Origin: Lotus japonicus
Lineage: Eukaryota > Streptophyta > Magnoliopsida > Fabales > Fabaceae
DNA: 64,000 bases
Assembly: GCF_012489685.1 (NCBI RefSeq)
Contig: NC_080044.1
Span: 21,866,369-21,930,368 of the forward strand
Reading direction: 5' to 3'
Positions 56,895 through 64,000 of this stretch are shown one piece after another (position 1 is the first letter of the stretch; each line of letters begins with the position of its first letter). The notes beneath the pieces were generated by a model. It saw nothing but the letters and a program-made list of their open reading frames with translations, did no database searches and was not told the origin of the DNA. Both the position numbers and the translations under genes were made by a program.

Positions 56895-57072
56895 CTATAT
56901 CCCTCTATCACCGGTTGGAAAAGTATCGCGAATGAAGGAGAAGTTTTAGGGAGAGTAAAAAAGGGATCGATTTCTTAAAAGGTACAAAGAAACAGGGTTT
57001 CAGAAAAGATGAGAAATCGATAGGATTTCAGAAAATTCATCTATCTGTAATGGCTTCTATTTTATTAGTATT
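56761..57072. other. short host-like interval with (CT)15 microsatellite
   Basis: Between E4 and the LARD-like element. Contains a (CT)15 run at 56861-56890. Starts with GTTAG (E4 TSD) and ends with GTATT (target of the next element). C/T-rich sequence followed by purine-rich sequence could be part of an old gene leader, but no ORF supports that. Confidence 0.5.
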
Positions 57073-58325
57073 TGATGACACGGATTTAATAGTGTTTTTA
57101 GGTTCATTTCTTTGCTAGTTTTGAGTCTTTTTCTTGTGTCTCATGTAGTGTTATATGCATTCGCATGCACTTTTACTTTTATTCGTGTTTTTGCTTCATT
57201 TAAGTAATTACATAGTTTTATAAGGGTCTTTCTTGCATTTTTATAGAGTTTAGGACTTGCATTAGTTTTTCCATTAATTTGTGAGGACTAAGGTGATTAA
57301 AAACCCTTTGAATTTCTTGATATTATTACTTGTCTTTGTCTTTAAGTGCTTCAGCAGGTAACTCATGAAGAGGGAAGGACAATTGCTTGAAGAATTGATG
57401 GAATCATTCAAAGGGGGGGGGGGTTACAAAAGCTAAAAAGTCACCAGAAACGTGTGTCTGGCGCTCAAGCGCCCATGCCTGGCGCCAGCACTCCAGAAGC
57501 CAACTTTGTGTCTGGCGCTTGAGCGCCCCAGGGCTGCGCTTGAGCACCCAGACTCGCCCATTTTGCCTATAAATATGATTTTAGTCATTTTATTTTGGAA
57601 TCTTTGATATCTTTTCATACTTTGTAAAATTTAGAGGTAGAGGATCATCTAGGAGAGTGAGAGAGAGGCTTCCAAGCTTGTAATTCAGGTTCTTAGCCAT
57701 GCTTGGCTAATCTCTCTTCTTATGCTTTGGTTTTCATGTAAGACTTTTCATATTTGGGTTATAATCTTAAGTTCTTTCCCACACGTTCTTCTTCTTTTCT
57801 TGAATCCCATTTTATGAATTTCAATCCAAGCCTGTATGCATGCTTGCTTTATGCTATTCTATAATCAGAACGGAAGTTTGTTCTAGATTAGGGAACCGAT
57901 TTGGGATTACCCCTTCTATCTTGGCTACTAGAAATAGAGGAAGGGTTAGGGTTTGTTGGCCTGAATTTGCATGATCTAAAACCTCAAATAAATGACTAAG
58001 TACACAAGGAATTGGGCTTAGCTTTTAGTATGGGAGAATTGCTTATGTGAGGAATCAATAAGTGAGTAACTATGCTATAGTATCAAGGAGAGATTCATGA
58101 GAACATGTGCTTAGAATGATGTGCTTGAATTGACTAGTTGTGCAAGAACCCAAAGCATGTTCTTTTCTGAGTTTTTGTTTATTTTATCTTTACTACTTAG
58201 ACATATCTTTATTTCAATAAAACAAACATTCATACTCAAGGCTTAAACCGAATTAAGTCACTCACAATCCTTGTGGTTCGATATTTAAAACCGGGTGGAT
58301 TCGTACACTTGCGGATTTACCAACA
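57073..58325 (+). repeat. LARD 5' LTR
   Basis: TATAAATA at 57568-57575. Just upstream are near-palindromic GGCGCTCAAGCGCC (57460-57473) and its reverse form GGCGCTTGAGCGCC (57514-57527). A G-run of 12 at about 57413-57424 is much shorter in the other LTR. Confidence 0.93.
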
Positions 58326-58331
58326 AGTTTT

Positions 58332-58349
58332 TGGCGCCGTCGCCGGGGA
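58332..58349 (+). promoter_or_regulatory. LARD primer binding site, tRNA-Asp type
   Basis: TGGCGCCGTCGCCGGGGA, 6 bases after the LTR. It differs at one position from the complement of the tRNA-Asp 3' end, as used by Athila/Tat-type gypsy elements. Confidence 0.85.
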
Positions 58350-59761
58350 TTGTTTGTGATTTTTGGTTTATGTTACGAGTTTGAAGTTTAGTCTACCTAG
58401 GACTATAACTTAGGGCTAAATGGGAGATAACCCATGTTTTTTTTCAAGTTTACGTTTTGGTTTCTTTTGTTAGTTTTTCATGAAATAAAAGTGGAGAACA
58501 CTTGGAAGCACTCAATCACTTGGAAAGAGGTTCTTTTCTTACTCTGATTTAGTCCATGCATTTTTAGCATAATTTTCTTTTATAGATTATGTTTATCCTT
58601 TTTTATCATGCATTGTTATACCTCGGTCTTTATTCCTTATACCCAAATGACATGTTCCCAAGTTTTGCTCACTCACATGATGTTGGTTTTGAAAATGTTT
58701 TTAAGTGGATACTTTGTGCTTTCTTTTGGGGAGTGATTGTATGTTTGGGAAAGAGAGGGAGAGACTTCGGTCTTCTAAGTGTTGTCTTGAGGATAGAGTC
58801 GATGTGAGTCCACAAGGGTCCATCTTTGACACTTCACTATATAATTTCCCTGAAGGATCCTGACTCACTTGAACTTCTCGGTTCTTTGTTTTATTTAGTG
58901 CACCCTTGAGAGTATCTTTATGAGACTTGCATTTTTGAGACTGGTAGGTTTTCTTGGACTTCAGAATTTGTTTGATAACATCTTTGTCCCTAGTTGACCC
59001 CTTTGAACCCTTGTGGAGAATTCTTTGTTACCTTTGTCATATGGGCTGGTTGTTTGGTTGGATTAAATGGGGAGTTGTGGTCCTTAAATCTTAATGGAGC
59101 TAGTTTATGAAAAGTGCAATTGTCTCTTGCCCCAAAGAAAAAAATTGAAAAAAAAATTGAAATGAGAAAATGAACTCCATGGGCTGGATGGAGTTCCAAA
59201 AAAAGAGAAAAAGAGAAAATGAACTCCATGGCAAAGGTGGAGTTCCAAAAAAAAGAAAAAATTCTGAAACAAAAGGGGGTTGAGAGACTTGTGTGCGAAG
59301 TATCAATTGCTTTAAGCTCTGGTTTTCATGAAGGACCACACTCAAATTTTGTGAAGCCTTAGTCTTCCTTAGGGACCACCTACCTTGTGCTTTACCTAGC
59401 CAACATTATACACCTTTTGAAGTCTCATTGAATAATGCATTGTCAACTTTAGTTGCTCTTGAGGGAATGATTCTCAGAACCTATGAACTTGCTTGTGTGC
59501 TCAGTGCACTAAACAATTGTCTCATGCTAGGATGTTAGCTCTAAATGCTTCTCATAGTGGACTCTAATTCTTCTTTATCTAAGAGTAGCATGAAGTTGAT
59601 TGTTGAATCTTTTTCTTGGAACTAACTACATTCACTTGATCCCCCGGTTTTCTGAAAATGTTTCCCTCTTTTGGCATGTGTGTTGGGAGTAATTCTTTGT
59701 GCTTGAGGGCAAGCTAATTTTAGTGACGCTCGAGGGCGAGCTGTCATTGAGTATAGTGGTG
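58350..59761. other. LARD internal region, no coding
   Basis: No ORF with support. Two adjacent hairpin-forming units with GAACTCCATGG lie at 59172-59246. Related words CTTGAGGGCAAGC and CTCGAGGGCGAGC occur shortly before the 3' LTR. A classical polypurine tract is not obvious. Confidence 0.7.
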
Positions 59762-61018
59762 TGATGACCCTGATTTAGTAGTGTTTTTAGGGTCATTTCT
59801 TTGCTAGTCTTGAGTCTTTTTCTTGTGTCTCATGTAGTGTTTCATGCATTCTCATGCATTTTTACTTTTATTCGTGTTTTTGCTTCATTTAAGTAATTAC
59901 ATAGTTTTATAAGGGTCTTTCTTGCATTTTTATAGAGTTTAGGACTTGCATTAGTTTTTCCATTAATTTGTGAGGACTAAGGTGATTAAAATCCCTTTGA
60001 ATTTCTTGATATTATTACTTGTCCTTGTCTTTAAGTGCTTCAGCAGGTAACTCATGAAGAGGGAAGGCCAATTGCTTGAAGAATTGATGGAATCATTCAA
60101 AGGCGGGGTTACAAAAGCTAAAAAGTCACCATAAACGTGTGTCTGGCGCTCAAGCGCCCATGCCTGGCGCCTGAGCGCCAGCACTCCAATAGCCAACTTT
60201 GTGTCTGGCGCTGGAGCGCCCCAGGGCTGCGTTTGAGCGCTCAGACTCGCCCATTTTGCCTATAAATAGGATTTTAGTCATTTTATTTTGGAATCTTTGA
60301 TATCTTTTCATACTTTGTAAAATTCAGAGGTAGAGGATTATCTAGGAGAGTGAGAGAGAGGCTTCCAAACTTGTAATTCAGGTTCTTAGCCATGCTTGGC
60401 TAATCTCTCTTCTTATGCTTTGGTTTTCATGTAAGACTTTTCATATTTGGGTTATAATCTTAAGTTCTTTCCCACACGTTCTTCTTCTTTTCTTGAATCC
60501 CATATTCTGAATTTCAATCCAAGCCTGTATGCATGCTTGCTTTATGCTATTCTATAATCAGAACGGAAGTTAGTTATAGATTAGGAAACCGATTTGGGAT
60601 TACCCCTTCTATCTTGGCTACTAGGAATAGAGGAAGGGTTGGGGTTTGTTGGCCTGGATTTGCATGATCGAAAACCTCATATAAATGACTAAGTACATAA
60701 GGAATTGGGCTTAGCTTTTAGTATGGGAGAATTTCTTATGTGAGGAATCAATAAGTGAGTAACTGGGCTATAGCATCAAGGAGAGATTCATGAGAACATG
60801 TGCTTAGAATGATGTGCTTGAATTGACTAGTTGAGCAAGAACCCAAAGCATGTTCTTTTCTGAGTTTTTGTTTATTTTATCTTTACTACTTCGACGTATC
60901 TTTATTTCAATAAAACAAACATTCATACTCAAGGCTTAAACCGAATTAAGTCACTCACAATCCCTGTGGTTCGATATTTAAAACTGGGTGGATTCGTACA
61001 CTTGCGGATTTACCAACA
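59762..61018 (+). repeat. LARD 3' LTR
   Basis: Same structure as the 5' LTR, with three GGCGC..GAGCGCC units (60145-60158, 60166-60179, 60207-60220) and TATAAATAGG from 60261. An 8-bp segment present here is missing in the 5' LTR. Confidence 0.93.
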
Positions 61019-61023
61019 GTATT

Positions 61024-61332
61024 CATTGATGATATTAATTTGCGCTTTTCCTTGTAGTGTTTTTAAGTCATCATGCAATTATATCATCCATTTTCAAAAT
61101 GAATGTCTCTAAAAATTAAACAAAAAAACCATAAAACAATTATTAACATATTAATCGAATTTAGTATCATTGCAATCGGCGGTACATGCACGTTAGTTAA
61201 CATAAAAAAATTATTAATCAAATTAACCAAGAGAAATAACATAAATATTTTTCACTTAGTCATCATTTTTTATTGATTCCATCCTATCACATACAAAATA
61301 GATTGAAATATAACACAATCCATTTCTAATCA
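61024..61332. other. 3' flank of the S1-family gene
   Basis: AT-rich. AATAAA on the minus strand at 61269-61274 is a likely poly(A) signal about 60 bp after the stop codon. Nothing else is seen. Confidence 0.5.
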
Positions 61333-61728
61333 CTATGATTTCCAGCCATAACAATTCACTGGTAGAAAGTCGGTTGGATGTTTAAAGACGCATAGTCCAT
61401 CTTGCCCTACATACCAATAGAAGTATCTACCGTAAATATCTCTACGTGCTTTGTATATATCGAACCTTTTAGTGGTATTTTCCCGATGAAAGCTACAATA
61501 AAAAAGTGTTGTGCCTAAAAAGTTGGGTCTGAAACTAAATTCATAGAATTTATTTTTATGGAGAACCTTCACTCCAAGGTCATCATCCTTAGATTTGCAG
61601 TGAAGTGTCAAATCTAAATTCCCCTCCAAATCATTTGTGACTATCACATGAGTTTTGTCCCAAAAAGCACCATACACTACTGGCAAAAGTAAGCAAAGTA
61701 AAAGAACACTTCTATGAAATAGAGACAT
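61333..61728 (-). CDS. S-protein homologue (plant self-incompatibility S1 family), secreted
   Basis: Complete intronless 131-aa ORF. Residues 1-20 form a signal peptide (SVLLLCLLLPVVYG). The mature part shows the S1 family pattern: VIVTNDLEGNLDLTLHCKSKDDDLG, then YEFSFRPNFLGTTLFYC and DGLCVF. Four cysteines (44, 78, 113, 126) fit the two conserved disulfides, and there is one glycosylation sequon (NTT at 84). The length is normal. The Papaver founder of this family is the stigma self-incompatibility signal; other members are small secreted proteins of mostly unknown role. Minus-strand TATTTATAA about 40 bp upstream (near 61768-61776) and AATAAA downstream suggest a complete unit. It is the only clear host gene in the window; whether it is expressed cannot be told. 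Confidence 0.9.
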   Translation of the reverse strand: MSLFHRSVLLLCLLLPVVYGAFWDKTHVIVTNDLEGNLDLTLHCKSKDDDLGVKVLHKNKFYEFSFRPNFLGTTLFYCSFHRENTTKRFDIYKARRDIYGRYFYWYVGQDGLCVFKHPTDFLPVNCYGWKS

Positions 61729-61765
61729 TGTACCTTTGATGATGCATTAGCTTGTGTGGAACATT

Positions 61766-61776
61766 GTTATAAATAG
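61766..61776 (-). promoter_or_regulatory. TATA box of the S1-family gene
   Basis: CTATTTATAAC on the minus strand, about 40 bp before the ATG. Confidence 0.5.
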
Positions 61777-61809
61777 GCAATTATCTCAGGGTCTTGCCCC
61801 ACTAAGTGA

Positions 61810-62219
61810 GTCACTAGATAGTAAGGTAACTCATCACAATTACTTATTGAGTTACTTTATTGAATTTTTTGTAAGAAATGACAATAACTTTATTGAGTTA
61901 CTTTATTGAATTTTATTGTAACTCATCACAATTACTTATTGAGTTACTTTTTAATATAGCTATCGAATTGTATTGAGTTACTTTATAGAATTTTATTAGT
62001 TAAAATATTAGTTGTTCATCATAAAAATTTATAAAATAAATAAATGAAATTAAGTAATATTTTTATACATATCAAGTGTCAAAAGATATATAGTAATAAC
62101 AAAATACAATTCGATAGCTATATTAAAAATTGTATTGGCAAATTTTAAATATTCAACTATTACGTCAATGCGTATTATTAGTTTAAGAAAATCATTTAAA
62201 TATATAAAAGAAACATAAA
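61810..62219. repeat. AT-rich direct and inverted repeats upstream of the S1 gene
   Basis: Repeated GAGTTACTTTATTGAATTTT blocks at about 61850-61990, and GTAACTCATCACAATTACTT twice. A perfect 27-bp inverted repeat containing ATATAGCTATCGAATTG lies at 61948-61974 and 62103-62129, with 128 bp between. Confidence 0.8.
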
Positions 62220-62400
62220 TTATTTATATATAAGTAAAATTAAATTGAGGAAACATAATAAAAAAATTAATTGATTCAAATTCGAAAATATCAATAATGT
62301 TTTACATTTTGAAATTTATAAATTATCATAATTTTGAATGTTAAAATTATTTTAATATTGAAATAAGGAAGTAATATAAATTAAAATTTCAAGAAAGCAT
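62220..62400. mobile_element. possible Helitron-derived fragment
   Basis: Ordered similarity to 35544-35700 of the Helitron (AAGTAAAAxTAA, GCATAAT/ACATAAT, AATATTTTACG/AATGTTTTACA, TAAAATTATTT). No termini are present; weak call. Confidence 0.35.
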
Positions 62401-62499
62401 TATAATTAAATTATACTGTCCTTTGTTATCCCAAATTCCAATTCATTTGAAATATAAGATAAACTAGTAGATCATAAGTTCTCAGTCTTTGACTAGGCT

Positions 62500-63151
62500 T
62501 GTTTGTCCTGAAATTCAATCATATGAAGATCCAAGATGTAGGGTGCACCATCTCTCAAATATTGTGGACCGGGCGGGACCTTCCCAGGATAGGACCCGCC
62601 CATATTTAGAGTTTGGCGTGACTATAAGACGGCAAGGCGATCCCTCCTTAAGGCGACCAACTCACTGGGCCGAGGATTTATGAGGCCCAAGAGCCCAATT
62701 AGGACAACATTAGGATATTGGACCATCCCACTATTAACGGGAGATCATTCATTGTAAAAATGATCTTTTCATTATTATATTACATCCTTATCTTCTCCTA
62801 GCTTTGTCTGCTAGAGTTTTGGATAAGGTCTTGGGCTGGGCGAGACCCTGGGGTCCCTCGCCCAGGCGCGCCAGCCGGGGGCGACGTGCAAGCCAGGGAG
62901 TTGGGCCTTCTCCCGGGAGGCCCAACTGGCCCATTAGGAGAAGTTAGGGGCGCCAAGCCTAACTCCCGAATCTATAAATAGGGAGCGGTTACCAATTGTA
63001 AAGGACTCTTAGCTCATTTGAGAAATAAAAGACTTGAAATTCAGTTATTTTCTCTTTCTAAGCGGTTACGCTCTCATTCTCTCTAGATTCTCACATCACG
63101 ATCCTCTCACTATGGGTACCGTACCTCATCTCTATGTTCTTGGTTAGAACA
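62500..63151 (+). repeat. Tat-like Ty3/gypsy 5' LTR, left limit unresolved
   Basis: Ends TTGGTTAGAACA directly before a PBS. TATA motif CTATAAATAGGG near 62971. Its last 330 bp match the remnant at 24150-24488. The GC-rich part (GGGCGAGACCCTGGGGTCCC) and the repeated GGGCGGGACC/GGACCCGCCC inverted repeat near 62571-62593 probably belong to the LTR. Confidence 0.65.
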
Positions 63152-63153
63152 TT

Positions 63154-63171
63154 TGGCGCTGTCTGTGGGGA
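63154..63171 (+). promoter_or_regulatory. gypsy primer binding site
   Basis: TGGCGCTGTCTGTGGGGA, 2 bases after the LTR, of the TGGCGCCGTCTGTGGGAA type common in plant Tat-lineage elements. The tRNA was not identified. Confidence 0.6.
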
Positions 63172-63351
63172 ACGGTAGATTTCGATTCCCGGACACGTGG
63201 ATTGTGATTTGGTTGAGCGAAGTTTGATTTTCCGTGCAATTTCTTTCGATTTTCTGGAATTTTAGTTGAATTCCTAGTTCACCGGTGAAGCCTAATAGAG
63301 GCACATCGTCGACAAAGTAGGGGAAGGCTGAGACACGCGTGCGGTTTTTCA

Positions 63352-63624
63352 TTGCGTCATGCATGCGAAAGGCGGCGCGATGAATCAGGAAATGGACTGC
63401 TGACATTCGAGACGCCGGACGCTCGCAGAGATTTGAGATGGTTAATCCGCGACGTTAATAACCGCCTGGAGCAGCCGGATAGGCAAGAATGGTGTGCGAA
63501 TGGTGTGCCTACCACCGAACAACAGGCCACGTTACAGAGGAATGTCGCGATTTGCAGCGCGCGGTGGAGCGGTTGATAGCGGTAGGGGAACCAATTGGAC
63601 CTTAGAGGGATCAGGCCTTAACAA
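63352..63624 (+). pseudogene. gag: gag fragment of the right-edge gypsy element
   Basis: 63352-63576 is open (DARRDLRWLIRDVNNRL). A frameshifted continuation reads RDLQRAVERLIAVGEPIGP and a stop (63596-63624). The body of gag, including nucleocapsid, is absent, because the sequence passes almost at once into the region before protease. Confidence 0.6.
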
Positions 63625-63638
63625 CTAGGGAGGTGAGC

Positions 63639-64000
63639 ATGATTGCAGGAGGATTTGATAGAGGTGGAGTCACTAGTGCAGCAAGGAAGCGATACGCTAG
63701 GGCAGTGAACGCGGTCACAGAGACTCCTTTTGGTTTTTCACACCCGGACATTAGATTCTCGTCCGCAGACTTCTGCGGAATAAAGCCACCCCTGGACGAT
63801 CCGATTGTGGTCCTACTGCATGTCAACCAACTCAACGTACAACGAGTGCTTCTGGATCAAGGAAGTTCGGCGGACATTATTTACGGTGATGTGTTTGATC
63901 GGTTCGGTTTGAAAGAAGGAGACCTCACTCCTTACGCAGGGAAACTTGTGGGGTTCGCGGGCGAACAAGTATGGGTAAGGGGCGTTCTCGACCTTGATAC
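63639..64000 (+). CDS. gypsy aspartic protease region, partial
   Basis: An open frame continues past the window edge (120 codons visible): MIAGGFDRGGVTSAARKRYA, FSSADFCGIKPPLDDPIVV, and the protease active site VLLDQGSSADIIYGDVF, then LVGFAGEQVWVRG. DQGSSAD is the variant active site usual in plant Tat/Ogre-type gypsy elements. The frame extends upstream to a TAG at 63605-63607. RT and integrase would follow outside the window. Confidence 0.85.
   Translation, partial: MIAGGFDRGGVTSAARKRYARAVNAVTETPFGFSHPDIRFSSADFCGIKPPLDDPIVVLLHVNQLNVQRVLLDQGSSADIIYGDVFDRFGLKEGDLTPYAGKLVGFAGEQVWVRGVLDLD

Larger units (their letters stand above)
57073..61018 (+). mobile_element. LARD-like non-coding LTR retrotransposon, TSD GTATT
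   Basis: LTRs 57073-58325 (1253 bp) and 59762-61018 (1257 bp) begin TGATGAC and end TACCAACA. GTATT flanks both sides (57068-57072 and 61019-61023). The internal 1436 bp has a tRNA-Asp-type PBS but no gag or pol, so it must depend on a partner element. The LTRs differ at scattered sites and by small indels. Orientation follows from the PBS. Confidence 0.94.

Noticed and set aside
57433..57618. Minus-strand ORF across the LARD promoter palindromes
   Set aside because: Low-complexity translation of the GGCGC repeats; not kept in the other LTR.
63611..63835. Minus-strand 74-codon ORF at the right edge
   Set aside because: Antisense of the clear plus-strand protease frame.

Overview
The window is plant nuclear DNA, almost entirely nested transposable elements. 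A legume is the most likely source, inferred from the Sirevirus type and the S1-family gene; no species can be named. I found one convincing intact host gene, a secreted S1/self-incompatibility-like protein at 61333-61728 (-).

Layout. 1-23832 holds three nested Ty1/copia Sirevirus-type elements. E3 (+, 20748-23832, 3' part only) sits in an old Ty3/gypsy LTR. E2 (-, 1-20747) sits in E3's env-like gene. E1 (-, 117-11585, TSD TTCTT) sits in E2's env-like gene. Next come a gypsy LTR remnant (23833-24488), an unassigned stretch (24489-25290), a 3.0-kb solo LTR with TSD AGTAG carrying its own ORF (25291-28327), a 5'-truncated L1-type LINE (28474-32458, -), a TIR element in an AAT microsatellite (32572-33808), a SINE-like segment (about 33950-34100) and a non-autonomous Helitron (34114-36102).

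36674-56760 is a gag-less chromovirus (E4, TSD GTTAG) whose 5' LTR was hit by a fourth Sirevirus (E5, +, 37692-49771). After a (CT)n tract, 57073-61018 is a non-coding LTR element (LARD-like, TSD GTATT). The S1 gene follows. A second, internally deleted Tat-like gypsy element runs off the right edge (LTR, PBS, gag scrap, protease).

The most interesting system is in the Sireviruses. (1) E2 and E5 keep gag and pol in different frames with a 643-bp GT...AG segment across the junction. E1 lacks exactly that segment and has one gag-pol ORF, as if a spliced genomic RNA had been reverse-transcribed. (2) E1, E3 and E5 each carry, between the env-like gene and the 3' LTR, a 130-codon coiled-coil ORF on the opposite strand with a TATA box upstream. 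It has no indels among the three copies, yet E1 and E5 differ by roughly a quarter of its residues although their flanks and gag-pol are nearly identical. That suggests cassette exchange or unusual evolution of an undescribed accessory gene. (3) E5 is flanked by an exact-length 108-bp target duplication and its 3' LTR lacks the last 7 bp.

All comparisons were made by eye; identities are approximate unless positions are given.
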